Origin: Pseudomonas paralactis
Lineage (GTDB): Bacteria; Pseudomonadota; Gammaproteobacteria; Pseudomonadales; Pseudomonadaceae
Length of the DNA: 51,995 nt
Reading direction: 5' to 3'
Assembly: GCF_001439735.1 (NCBI RefSeq)
Contig: NZ_JYLN01000018.1
Location: forward strand, 1-51,995
The stretch's first letter is position 1, and every line of letters begins with the position of its first letter. A program made the translations under genes and the position numbers. The notes beneath the pieces are model-generated. The model saw nothing but the letters and a program-made list of their open reading frames with translations, was not told the DNA's origin and ran no database searches. Below are positions 24,347-32,807 of this stretch, piece after piece.

Positions 24347-25039
24347 CGCCGCCAAAAGCGGCCTGGACAGAGGACATGCGGCAAATTGCCGGCCCTGACC
24401 ATCGCAATTCATCAGGACGCGAGGCCGTCCTACGGGGCTTTCGCCACCTTGGAAGGCTCGGGATTGTAACAAGCGCAGGTGACATGAGGCCTGAAGCGAG
24501 TGCAAAAAGCAGAGTGAATACTCGCGTTTTGCGCCGATATTTACGGCCAGTTCACAAAGTGCAGTCAGTCTTGAGCCAGACCATGGCGAATGCTTCGGAA
24601 ACAACGCCTGTTAAGAGCTGAGTGAGAGCGCAGTCGCCCACACCTAGTCTTGTTTAGCCATGAGCGTGGACTCCCCATTGGAGCCCACGGTAAATGCCAA
24701 CCCGCTGCGGATTCTGCGCGCGGCAGCACCCGAATTATCAGGGATACGTGTAGGGTGGAGATGCACAACCGTCGGACTGTGTAGCACTAGGCTTGTTTCA
24801 GACGCTTCATCTCGTCCACAGTCGCCGGTTGATTCCTCCTCCTGACCTTAGCTTTTGTTGAAGTGGTGCCTTTGTCACCACCGCTAACGAGCAGGACGCG
24901 TCCGTCGCGATACCGGCCCAATTGGCCGATTTTGCTGGACACTGGAGTGGCCAACCACTCTTGACGCACCTGACACCGACCGTGAGAAGTCGTGTGTGCC
25001 GAACGCCGTTTCCGGCAGCCCGGAAACCGACGGTACAAC
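24347..25039 (+). promoter_or_regulatory. Long structured 5' leader of rne
   Basis: About 690 nt without a credible gene. It contains a stem around 24664-24690 (CGTGG...CCACG) and a perfect eight-base stem directly before the start codon (GTTTCCGG at 25008-25015, CCGGAAAC at 25020-25027, four-base loop). In many bacteria RNase E represses its own synthesis by acting on the rne leader, and a conserved structured RNA (rne-II) is described in Pseudomonas rne leaders; this region is the expected place. Confidence 0.7.
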
Positions 25040-28000
25040 ATGAAAAGAATGCTGATTAACGCAACTCAACCCGAAGAGTTGCGTGTTGCACTGGTAGATG
25101 GCCAACGCCTCTACGACCTGGACATCGAATCCGGTGCACGCGAGCAAAAGAAGGCCAACATCTATAAAGGCCGTATTACTCGCATCGAACCAAGCCTTGA
25201 GGCTGCCTTTGTCGATTTCGGCTCCGAGCGCCACGGCTTCCTGCCCCTCAAAGAAATCTCCCGCGAGTACTTCAAGAAAGCCCCTGAAGGCCGCGTAAAC
25301 ATCAAGGACGTCCTGAGCGAAGGCCAGGAAGTCATCGTCCAGGTCGAGAAAGAAGAACGTGGCAACAAGGGCGCAGCCCTGACCACCTTCATCAGCCTCG
25401 CCGGTCGTTACCTCGTACTGATGCCGAACAACCCGCGTGCCGGCGGTATTTCCCGTCGCATCGAGGGCGAAGAGCGCAACGAACTGCGTGAAGCGCTGAA
25501 CGGCCTGATCGCACCGGCCGACATGGGCCTGATCGTTCGCACGGCAGGCCTTGGCCGCAGCAGCGAAGAAATGCAGTGGGACCTCGACTACCTGCTGCAG
25601 CTGTGGACCGCTATCAAAGAAGCGTCCCTGGATCGTTCCGCGCCGTTCCTGATCTACCAGGAAAGCAACGTAATCATCCGCGCCATCCGCGATTACCTGC
25701 GCCAGGACATCGGCGAAGTGCTGATCGACAGCGTTGAAGCTCAGGACGAAGCCCTGACCTTCATCCGCCAGGTAATGCCGCAGTACGCCAGCAAGATCAA
25801 GCTGTACGAAGACAGCGTTCCGCTGTTCAACCGTTTCCAGATCGAAAGCCAGATCGAGACCGCCTTCCAGCGCGTGGTCGAACTGCCTTCCGGCGGCTCC
25901 ATCGTGATCGACCCGACCGAAGCCCTGGTGTCCATCGACATCAACTCGGCGCGTGCGACCAAAGGCAGCGACATCGAAGAAACCGCCCTGCAGACCAACC
26001 TGGAAGCGGCTGAAGAGATCGCCCGCCAACTGCGTCTGCGCGACATCGGCGGCCTGATCGTGATCGACTTCATCGACATGACCCCTGCCAAGAACCAGCG
26101 CGCCGTGGAAGAAAAAGTCCGCGAGTGCCTGGAAGCCGACCGCGCCCGCGTACAAGTGGGCCGTATCTCGCGCTTCGGCCTGTTGGAAATGTCCCGTCAG
26201 CGTCTGCGTCCATCCCTGGGCGAGAGCAGCGGCATCGTCTGCCCGCGTTGCAACGGCACCGGCATCATCCGTGACGTTGAATCGCTGTCCCTGGCGATCC
26301 TGCGCCTGATCGAAGAAGAAGCCCTGAAAGACCGCACCGCCGAAGTTCGCGCCCAAGTGCCGATTCCGGTTGCCGCCTTCCTGCTCAACGAAAAACGCAA
26401 CTCGATCACCAAAATCGAACTGCGCACCCGTGCCCGTATCGTCATCCTGCCGAACGATCACCTCGAAACGCCGCACTTCGAAGTCCAGCGCCTGCGTGAC
26501 GACAGCCCGGAAGCCCATAGCGGGCAGTCCAGCTATGAAATCGCTGCTGCCGCGGCCGAAGTGGAAGAAGTCCAGCCAGCCGCCGCGACCCGCACCCTGG
26601 TTCGCCAGGAAGCCGCCGTGAAAACTGCGCCGGCCCGCGCCAACGCACCGGTACCAACCGAAGCCGCTGCCCCGGTTGCCGCACCGGCCGCCCTGCCTGA
26701 GCCAAGCCTGTTCAAGGGCCTGGTGAAGTCGCTGGTCAGCCTGTTCGCCACCAAGGAAGAGCCTGCTGCCCCGGTCGTGGTTGAAAAACCTGCCACCGAG
26801 CGCCCGGCGCGCAACGAAGAGCGTCGCAACGGTCGCCAGCAGAGCCGTAACCGCAACGGTCGCCGTGACGAAGAACGCAAGCCTCGCGAAGAACGTGCAC
26901 CGCGTGAAGATCGCGCCCCCCGTGAAGAGCGTGCGCCTCGCGAAGCCCGTGAAGACACCCCGGCCGTAGCCCGTGAAGAACGTGCACCGCGTGAAGAGCG
27001 CGCACCACGTACCCCACGCGCTCCACGTGAAGACCGCAAGCCACGTGGCGAGCGTGAAGAGCGCGTGCGTGAACTGCGCGAACCGCTGGATGCAGCACCC
27101 GCTGTGGCTGCTGCCGCTGCCGCAACCACCGAAGAACGCCCGGCCCGCCAGCCGCGTGAAGAACGCGCACCACGCGAAGAGCGCCAACCGCGCCCGCCGC
27201 GTGAAGAGCGTCAACCACGCGCCGAGCAAGCCGCTGCCGCCAGCGAAGAAGAAGTACTGACCGGCGAAGAGCAGTTGCAGGAAGACGGCCAGGACAACGC
27301 CGAAGGCGATCGTCCACGCCGCCGCTCCCGTGGCCAGCGTCGTCGCAGCAACCGTCGTGAGCGTCAGCGTGACGCCAACGGCAACGTGATCGAAGGTTCG
27401 GAAGAAACCGGCGAAAACGCAGAAGCTGCCAACAATGAACCAACAGGCGCCGAACTGGCTGCTGGCTTGGCCGTTACCGCAGCCGTCGCCAGCTCGGTCA
27501 TCAGCGCACCTGCTGAAGCCCAGGCCCACGAGCAAGCCGAGCGTGCTACCGCCGCCGTCGAAGAAACTGCTGTCGTAGAAGCCCCCGAAGCCCAGGCCCC
27601 AGTGGTTGAAGCGCCGGCTGTTGAAGCGCCAGTCGTTGAAGCCACAACCCCTGTCGAAGCCCCAGTGGTTCCGGAAGTGGAAGTTGCCCCGGTTCGCGAT
27701 GCACAGCCAGAAACCGAAGTGGTTGCCGTTGAACCGGCTCCGGTAGTTGAGCCTCAGCCAGTAGTAGAAGCGACCGTAGAAGCTCCGGTGGTCGAAGAAG
27801 CATCCCCGGCCGTGCGTGAAGTTCGCGAAGTTCGTGAAGAACAGACCGCCTTCCAGTGGACTGCCGAACCGGCTGCACCGGTTGAAGCGCCAGCACCTGC
27901 CCCAGTGGTAGAAGAAGCGCCGGCACCGGTTGCCGAAGTCGTCGCCGAGCCAGCCCCAGTGGTTAAGCCGACGCCGGTTGTGGAGCCTGCACCTGTGGTT

Positions 28001-28204
28001 GAAGTTGAAGCCCCGGTGGTTGCCGAAGTGGCCGCCCCAGTGGTTGAAGCTGCGCCTGCCAGTGCCCTTACCGAAAATGGCCGTGCGCCGAACGACCCGC
28101 GCGAAGTGCGTCGTCGTCGCAAGGAAGCCGAAGCAGCTGCCGCAGCGGCTGCCCAAGCGGTAGAGCACAAGGCCGTGGAAGAAGAGCCTAAACCCCTCGT
28201 CTGA
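25040..28204 (+). CDS. rne: Ribonuclease E
   Basis: Main endoribonuclease of RNA decay and processing and scaffold of the degradosome. The 1054-residue protein has an S1 domain (about 35-120), the DNase I-like catalytic domain with Mg ligands Asp300 and Asp343, and the zinc-link Cys401-x2-Cys404 (CPRC). The C-terminal half is disordered: an Arg/Glu-rich region with REERAPRE-type repeats (about 607-730), a Glu/Val/Pro/Ala repeat region (about 843-1007), and a conserved end with NDPREVRRRR. It starts at MKRMLINATQ with a poor ribosome site after a long leader, consistent with autoregulation. Confidence 0.97.
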   Translation: MKRMLINATQPEELRVALVDGQRLYDLDIESGAREQKKANIYKGRITRIEPSLEAAFVDFGSERHGFLPLKEISREYFKKAPEGRVNIKDVLSEGQEVIVQVEKEERGNKGAALTTFISLAGRYLVLMPNNPRAGGISRRIEGEERNELREALNGLIAPADMGLIVRTAGLGRSSEEMQWDLDYLLQLWTAIKEASLDRSAPFLIYQESNVIIRAIRDYLRQDIGEVLIDSVEAQDEALTFIRQVMPQYASKIKLYEDSVPLFNRFQIESQIETAFQRVVELPSGGSIVIDPTEALVSIDINSARATKGSDIEETALQTNLEAAEEIARQLRLRDIGGLIVIDFIDMTPAKNQRAVEEKVRECLEADRARVQVGRISRFGLLEMSRQRLRPSLGESSGIVCPRCNGTGIIRDVESLSLAILRLIEEEALKDRTAEVRAQVPIPVAAFLLNEKRNSITKIELRTRARIVILPNDHLETPHFEVQRLRDDSPEAHSGQSSYEIAAAAAEVEEVQPAAATRTLVRQEAAVKTAPARANAPVPTEAAAPVAAPAALPEPSLFKGLVKSLVSLFATKEEPAAPVVVEKPATERPARNEERRNGRQQSRNRNGRRDEERKPREERAPREDRAPREERAPREAREDTPAVAREERAPREERAPRTPRAPREDRKPRGEREERVRELREPLDAAPAVAAAAAATTEERPARQPREERAPREERQPRPPREERQPRAEQAAAASEEEVLTGEEQLQEDGQDNAEGDRPRRRSRGQRRRSNRRERQRDANGNVIEGSEETGENAEAANNEPTGAELAAGLAVTAAVASSVISAPAEAQAHEQAERATAAVEETAVVEAPEAQAPVVEAPAVEAPVVEATTPVEAPVVPEVEVAPVRDAQPETEVVAVEPAPVVEPQPVVEATVEAPVVEEASPAVREVREVREEQTAFQWTAEPAAPVEAPAPAPVVEEAPAPVAEVVAEPAPVVKPTPVVEPAPVVEVEAPVVAEVAAPVVEAAPASALTENGRAPNDPREVRRRRKEAEAAAAAAAQAVEHKAVEEEPKPLV
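26860..27230 (+). repeat. REERAPRE-type coding repeats in rne
   Basis: Short in-frame repeats of Arg-Glu-Glu-Arg-Ala-Pro-Arg-Glu and variants occur about a dozen times in the disordered part of RNase E. They form the arginine-rich region that in other RNase E proteins binds RNA or the RhlB helicase. Confidence 0.8.
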
Positions 28205-28220
28205 TTCCATCCGCCACTAA

Positions 28221-28257
28221 AAAGCCCCGCCTGAGCAATCAGGCGGGGCTTTTTTTT
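28221..28257 (+). terminator. Rho-independent terminator of rne
   Basis: A 14-base stem (AAAGCCCCGCCTGA, 28221-28234, with TCAGGCGGGGCTTT, 28239-28252) and a GCAA loop are followed by a T run, 17 bp after the rne stop. Confidence 0.95.
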
Positions 28258-28298
28258 GCAAAAGATTCGAACACACGGCTGTACAAGTGCGGGAGGTA

Positions 28299-28886
28299 TT
28301 AGCGCTCGACGCTGAAACTCAACCGTTGCGGCACATCCACATCCCATAGCACCCCAGGATCATCCACCTGCACGCTCCGCACCTGGGCTTGTGCAAACAA
28401 AGGCTTCGCGCCACGGTCCCCGGTCAACGCCATCAATGCAGGCCCACATACACGACCGAAAGCCACTGGATGCCCATACTGCCCGGCGTGCACCGGCACA
28501 GTGATGCCTCCTGGATCGGCCAGCAGACGCTCGATCGTCGCGGATCGAATAAACGGCATATCACCCAGCACCACCAGCCAGCCATCCGCCGAGGCGCTGG
28601 CCGCAACGGCTGCGGCAATGCTGTCGCCCATGCCGGCCGATTCCAACAGCAGGACCTTGCAACCGTGCGCTTGAGCTAACCGAACCACCTCAAGGCGCTC
28701 CGGTGAGGTCACGACCCAGCGTTCAGCCAGCGTTGCGGGCAGGTTAACCAGCACCTGCTCGATAACCGCTCGCGTCACACCATCCAACCCCGTGCAAGCG
28801 GCCAGTAACTTGTCTTGATCAGCCCCGGCTTCGGCGCGAAAACGACTGCCCTGCCCTGCTGCCAGCACAATCGCCGTGACGGTCAC
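28299..28886 (-). CDS. MobA-like NTP transferase (MocA-type molybdenum-cofactor nucleotidyltransferase)
   Basis: A 195-residue nucleotidyltransferase with the N-terminal NTP-binding signature LAAGQGSRF and LGDMPFI as the metal-binding Asp motif. Paired with an XdhC-family gene (four-base overlap), it resembles MocA, which makes cytidylated molybdopterin for xanthine-oxidase-type enzymes. In E. coli terms, YgfJ (MocA) and YqeB (XdhC-like) are counterparts. No molybdoenzyme structural gene is adjacent. The CTP specificity is inferred. Confidence 0.85.
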   Translation of the reverse strand: MTVTAIVLAAGQGSRFRAEAGADQDKLLAACTGLDGVTRAVIEQVLVNLPATLAERWVVTSPERLEVVRLAQAHGCKVLLLESAGMGDSIAAAVAASASADGWLVVLGDMPFIRSATIERLLADPGGITVPVHAGQYGHPVAFGRVCGPALMALTGDRGAKPLFAQAQVRSVQVDDPGVLWDVDVPQRLSFSVER

Positions 28887-29872
28887 TGCGCCGCTACCGC
28901 CAGGGGCTTTTTCTGCATCGGTGCCACGCCGTTCTTGATCGCGACAATTTCCGCCATCAACGACAGGGCAATCTCCGCCGGTGTATGGCTGCCGATATGC
29001 AAACCAATCGGCCCGTGCAAGCGCGCAATCGCATCTGCCGACAAGCCCAGCGCCGCCAGGTTCTCGCGGCGCTTCTGGGTATTGACCCGCGACCCCAGGG
29101 CGCCGATGTAGAACGCAGTGGAGTTCAGCGCCGTCAGCAGTGCCATATCATCCAAACGCGGATCGTGGGTCAGGCACACGATGGCGGTGCGCTCATCGGT
29201 GTGGATGTTCAACACGGCCTCGTCGGGCATACCCGGCACAAAGCGGCCGTGTTGCTCTTCCCAGCCGTAGACGAACTCTTCGCGGGGGTCGCAGATCAGC
29301 ACTTCGAAATCCAGTAAACGCGCCATTTCGGCGACGTAGCGCGACAGCTGCCCGGCACCGATCAGCAGCAGTCGCCAGCGCGGACCATAAATGGCGCGCA
29401 GGCGCTCGCCGTCGAAGCTCACCACATCGGTTTTGCTCGCGGCGCTCAGGGTTACCGCCCCCGTGGCCAGCTCCAACTCACGCGCGACGACCTGATGGTC
29501 TTCACAGCGCGCCAGCAGTTGCTCGACCCAGGCCCAGTCATCTACTCGTTCTTCGGTCAGGCGCAGTGTGCCGCCACATGGCAAGCCAAAACGGGCCGCT
29601 TCGTCGCGGGTGACGCCGTAGGTCACCAGTCGCACCGGTGGCCCATCGTCCGCCAGCCGCCCGTCTTGCAGGCGTGCGATCAAGTCATCTTCGATGCAGC
29701 CTCCGGACACGGAACCAATGACCACCCCGTCGCCACGCAAGGCCAGCATCGCCCCGGGAGGACGCGGCGCGCTGCCCCAGGTCTGTACCACGCTGTACAA
29801 CACCACGCGCTGCCCGGCGCGGCGCCATTCCAGGACGCTACGCAGGACATTCAAATCCACACTGTCCATCAA
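28883..29872 (-). CDS. XdhC-family molybdoenzyme maturation protein
   Basis: A 329-residue protein with an N-terminal XdhC/CoxI domain (VVLYSVVQTWGSAPRPPGAMLAL and GSVSGGCIEDD) and a C-terminal Rossmann-fold XdhC domain (LLIGAGQLSRYVAEMA, then YIGALGSRVNTQKRRENL). Family members bind and sulfurate molybdenum cofactor and insert it into xanthine-dehydrogenase-like enzymes. Its partner downstream is a MocA-type transferase (four-base overlap). The target enzyme is not in the window. Confidence 0.88.
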   Translation of the reverse strand: MMDSVDLNVLRSVLEWRRAGQRVVLYSVVQTWGSAPRPPGAMLALRGDGVVIGSVSGGCIEDDLIARLQDGRLADDGPPVRLVTYGVTRDEAARFGLPCGGTLRLTEERVDDWAWVEQLLARCEDHQVVARELELATGAVTLSAASKTDVVSFDGERLRAIYGPRWRLLLIGAGQLSRYVAEMARLLDFEVLICDPREEFVYGWEEQHGRFVPGMPDEAVLNIHTDERTAIVCLTHDPRLDDMALLTALNSTAFYIGALGSRVNTQKRRENLAALGLSADAIARLHGPIGLHIGSHTPAEIALSLMAEIVAIKNGVAPMQKKPLAVAAQ

Positions 29873-29945
29873 ACCTTCCTGCCAGCGTTGAAAAATCGTC
29901 GTTTACTGTAAAGCAAAATAATCAAAAAGTGGCCGCGCACAAACG

Positions 29946-29974
29946 CAAACGCCCCGAACCAGTCGGGGCGTTTG
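29946..29974. terminator. Hairpin between dctA and the XdhC gene
   Basis: A 12-base stem (CAAACGCCCCGA, 29946-29957, with TCGGGGCGTTTG, 29963-29974) lies 36 bp after the dctA stop. On the minus strand only a broken T-rich stretch follows, so termination strength is uncertain. Confidence 0.65.
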
Positions 29975-30010
29975 TCGATTGCCTAAGCGTCAGATCACGC
30001 CATCAGCGGC

Positions 30011-31342
30011 TTACTTGACCACAGGAGCAGGGCCTTCGGCCACACCCAGGTCATCGAGCTCGCGGGTTTCGGAGATACCGGTACCACCGGATGCCAACTC
30101 GCTTTGCAGCTTGTCGGTGTCCAGCTCCTTGACCCACTTGGCCACGACGATGGTGGCAACGGCGTTACCCACCAGGTTGGTCAGGGCACGGGCTTCGGAC
30201 ATGAAGCGGTCGATACCCAGGATCAGCGCCAGGCCGGCAACCGGCAGGTGGCCGACAGCCGACAGGGTGGCAGCCAGGACGATAAAGCCCGAACCCGTCA
30301 CACCGGCTGCGCCTTTGGAGGACAGCAGCAGCACCAGCAGCAGGGTGATCTGGTGGGTGATGTCCATGTGGGTGTCGGTCGCCTGAGCGATGAACACGGC
30401 GGCCATGGTCAGGTAGATCGACGTACCGTCAAGGTTGAAGGAGTAACCGGTTGGGATCACCAGGCCGACGACGGACTTCTTCGCACCCAGGCGCTCCATC
30501 TTGATCAGCATACGCGGCAGTGCGGATTCGGAAGACGAAGTACCCAGTACGATCAGCAGCTCTTCACGGATATAGCGGATCAGTTTCAACACGCTGAAAC
30601 CGTGAGCGCGGCAAATTGCACCCAGCACCAGCACCACGAACAGGATGCAGGTGATGTAGAAGCAGATCATCAACTGGCCCAGTTGCACCAGCGAACCCAC
30701 ACCGTAGGCACCGATGGTGAACGCCATGGCGCCCAGGGCACCAATTGGCGCCAGCTTCATGATCATGTTGATGATGTTGAACATCACGTGGGCGAAGCGA
30801 TCGATGAAGTCCAGCACCGGCTTGCCGTAGGCACCCAGCCGGTGCAGGGCGAAACCGAAGATCACCGAGAACATCAGCACTTGCAGAATGTCGCCGTTGG
30901 CGAAGGCGCCGACGATGGTGTTCGGGATGACGTTGAGGATAAAGCCGACGATGCTCTGGTCTTTACCGGCAGTGACGTAGGCCGCCACTTTGGAAGCGTC
31001 CAGGGTGGCGACGTCGATGTGCATGCCGGCGCCCGGTTGCACGACGTTGACCACGACCAGGCCGATCAGCAAGGCGATGGTGGACACGATTTCGAAGTAC
31101 AGCAGCGCGTAGCCACCGGTTTTGCCGACCGATTTCATGCTTTGCATGCCAGCGATACCGCTGACAACGGTGCAGAAGATGATCGGGGCGATGACCATTT
31201 TGATCAGCTTGATAAAGCCGTCACCCAGTGGCTTGAGGGCCACGCCGGTCTGCGGGTAGAAGTGGCCGAGCAAAATACCGATAACGATTGCAACGATCAC
31301 CTGGAAATACAGGGATTTGTAAATTGGCTGACGAGTCGTCAT
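30011..31342 (-). CDS. dctA: C4-dicarboxylate transporter DctA
   Basis: A 443-residue inner-membrane symporter of the DAACS family that imports succinate, fumarate and malate with cations. It has the family's multiple membrane helices, the serine-rich reentrant loop GTSSSESALPRM, and NLDGTSIYLTMAAVFIAQ. The start is the ATG giving MTTRQPIYKSLY, preceded by GAGGAA. A longer frame upstream is not family-like. A perfect-looking sigma-54 promoter about 135 bp upstream, with palindromic sites further up, indicates activation by a DctD-type enhancer-binding protein. Confidence 0.95.
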   Translation of the reverse strand: MTTRQPIYKSLYFQVIVAIVIGILLGHFYPQTGVALKPLGDGFIKLIKMVIAPIIFCTVVSGIAGMQSMKSVGKTGGYALLYFEIVSTIALLIGLVVVNVVQPGAGMHIDVATLDASKVAAYVTAGKDQSIVGFILNVIPNTIVGAFANGDILQVLMFSVIFGFALHRLGAYGKPVLDFIDRFAHVMFNIINMIMKLAPIGALGAMAFTIGAYGVGSLVQLGQLMICFYITCILFVVLVLGAICRAHGFSVLKLIRYIREELLIVLGTSSSESALPRMLIKMERLGAKKSVVGLVIPTGYSFNLDGTSIYLTMAAVFIAQATDTHMDITHQITLLLVLLLSSKGAAGVTGSGFIVLAATLSAVGHLPVAGLALILGIDRFMSEARALTNLVGNAVATIVVAKWVKELDTDKLQSELASGGTGISETRELDDLGVAEGPAPVVK

Positions 31343-31368
31343 TGCAAAGTTCCTCAATCGTCCCGTGT

Positions 31369-31382
31369 GGCAAATATCCGCC
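31369..31382. promoter_or_regulatory. Imperfect third copy of the dctA palindrome, in the leader
   Basis: GGCAAATATCCGCC matches the perfect palindrome GGCGGATATCCGCC at 12 of 14 positions. It lies between the sigma-54 promoter and the dctA start, 26 bp from the ATG. Confidence 0.4.
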
Positions 31383-31476
31383 ATTGCCCACGACACTTGA
31401 ATTGCGAACCCTCCTGCACTGGAGGGATTTGTTGTTTGCGAAGCCTGTAGGAACAAACCTGCGCTGTAATCCTTAT

Positions 31477-31492
31477 CGCAAACAGCGTGCCA
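31477..31492 (-). promoter_or_regulatory. Sigma-54 promoter of dctA
   Basis: On the minus strand TGGCACG-CTGT-TTGCG is an exact match to the sigma-54 -24/-12 consensus TGGCACG-N4-TTGC. Transcription would start near 31466, giving a leader of about 124 nt. Confidence 0.9.
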
Positions 31493-31569
31493 CTTTGCTT
31501 AAACACCGTGAAGGCCCTTGGACATCAGGGCTTGGCGTGGATTGACGCGCTTGAGGCGTAGAGCAAGGT

Positions 31570-31583
31570 GGCGGATTTCCGCC
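31570..31583. promoter_or_regulatory. Palindrome GGCGGATTTCCGCC, candidate DctD enhancer site 1
   Basis: A near-perfect palindrome about 104-117 bp upstream of the predicted dctA start site, the usual place for an enhancer-binding-protein site. Its centre is 41 bp (about four helical turns) from site 2. Confidence 0.65.
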
Positions 31584-31610
31584 CACTCATCCCATCTCGT
31601 CCTACAATTT

Positions 31611-31624
31611 GGCGGATATCCGCC
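31611..31624. promoter_or_regulatory. Palindrome GGCGGATATCCGCC, candidate DctD enhancer site 2
   Basis: A perfect 14-base palindrome about 145-158 bp upstream of the predicted dctA start site and 57 bp before the AraC-type gene, so it could also affect that gene. Confidence 0.65.
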
Positions 31625-31680
31625 TTGCCGTCGCGCCGGGGGCTGACTACCATCCGCCACTCCATGGATGAGGCCCTTTC

Positions 31681-32679
31681 ATGCGTGAACGTACCATCGC
31701 CAGTCACTACGCCCGAGCCGCTCTCGGCGGCGCGCGTCGCATGGGTTACGACTACTCGGGGCTGTTGCAGCAGGTAGGCATCACCCCCGAACTGCTGACC
31801 GAACCCCGCGCCCGTATCGCTCCGGAGCAATTTACGCGCTTGTTGCAAATGCTTTGGTTGGGGCTGGATGACGAATACCTGGGGTTCGCCGAAGGCCCGA
31901 GCAAACGCGGCACCTTCGCAATGATGTGCCACGCCCTGATCCACTGCCGCACCCTGGAGAAGGCTCTGGAACGCGGCTTACTGTTTTATAGCTTATTCCC
32001 ACAGGGCCCGCGCTGGCAGCTGACGAAAGAAGGCGACATGGCGCGGCTGAGCCTGGATGACTCACAGCTATGGGACCCGGATCACTTTCTCAGTGAATGT
32101 CTGCTGGTGATCTGGCATCGCCTGGGCAGTTGGTTGATCGGCCAGCGAATCCGGCTGCAACAGGCCACCTTCAGTTACCCGATGCCGGCCCATGCCGGTG
32201 AATACGACCTGCTGTTCCCCTGCCCGCAGGTGTTCGGTGCACCGACCAGCAGCCTGGTGTTCCCCAGCCGCTACCTGAGCCTGCCGCTGTTGCAGGATGA
32301 ACGCACCCTCAAACACTTTTTGCAGCGCTCCCCGGCCGACTTGCTGTCCCGGCCCGATGAAGGCGACAGCCTGAGCAGCCAGTTGCGGCGTTTGCTCAGT
32401 CGCGACCGCACACCCTGGCCAGACCTGGAAGCGGTCGCCCAGCATTTGCACATCAGCCCACAAACCCTGCGCCGGCACCTGCGCGAAGAAGGCAGCAGTT
32501 TTCAGGCACTTAAGGATGAGTTACGGCGCGACATCGCCATCTATCACCTGGGGCGGGCGGATTTGTCCTTGCAGGAAATTGCCGAACAGTTGGGGTTCTC
32601 CGAACCGTCGGCGTTTCATCGGGCGTTCAAGAAGTGGACGGGGTTGACGCCGGGGGCCTACAGAGCACAGGAGAGTTAG
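31681..32679 (+). CDS. AraC-family transcriptional regulator
   Basis: A 332-residue regulator with an N-terminal arabinose-binding-like domain (about 1-200) and a C-terminal AraC pair of helix-turn-helices (LEAVAQHLHISPQTLRRHLREEGSSFQALKDELRRDIAIYHLGRADLSLQEIAEQLGFSEPSAFHRAFKKWTG in outline, about 250-325). It resembles the OruR/ArgR-like group of pseudomonads. It is divergent from dctA, and the ribosome site GATGAGG supports the start. The target genes are not evident: no metabolic operon follows, only a REPIN and phoQ. Confidence 0.88.
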   Translation: MRERTIASHYARAALGGARRMGYDYSGLLQQVGITPELLTEPRARIAPEQFTRLLQMLWLGLDDEYLGFAEGPSKRGTFAMMCHALIHCRTLEKALERGLLFYSLFPQGPRWQLTKEGDMARLSLDDSQLWDPDHFLSECLLVIWHRLGSWLIGQRIRLQQATFSYPMPAHAGEYDLLFPCPQVFGAPTSSLVFPSRYLSLPLLQDERTLKHFLQRSPADLLSRPDEGDSLSSQLRRLLSRDRTPWPDLEAVAQHLHISPQTLRRHLREEGSSFQALKDELRRDIAIYHLGRADLSLQEIAEQLGFSEPSAFHRAFKKWTGLTPGAYRAQES

Positions 32680-32697
32680 AGGTGTATTGGCTGGGAG

Positions 32698-32799
32698 GGC
32701 CTCATCGCAGGCAAGCCAGCTCCCACAGTTGATCGGGTTTATACAATTGGATGTGTGAATACATTCAAATGTGGGAGCTGGCTTGCCTGCGATGAGGCC
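32698..32799. repeat. REP doublet, GTGGGAGCTGGCTTGCC type, in reversed order
   Basis: Here the two REPs are arranged opposite to the others: the left copy reads GCAGGCAAGCCAGCTCCCAC and the right copy GTGGGAGCTGGCTTGCC, flanked outside by GGCCTCATC and GATGAGGCC. It lies between the convergent AraC and phoQ genes. Confidence 0.88.
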
Positions 32800-32807
32800 A
32801 GTGCAGA

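Noticed and set aside
24884..28210. Open frame of 1108 codons on the strand opposite rne
   Set aside because: It is antisense to a certain gene with strong codon bias. The product is Gly/Phe/Arg-rich without any domain, and it has no ribosome site. It is a reading-frame shadow.
30104..31450. Open frame of 448 codons opposite dctA
   Set aside because: His/Gln/Asp-rich product without motifs; a shadow of the dctA coding strand.
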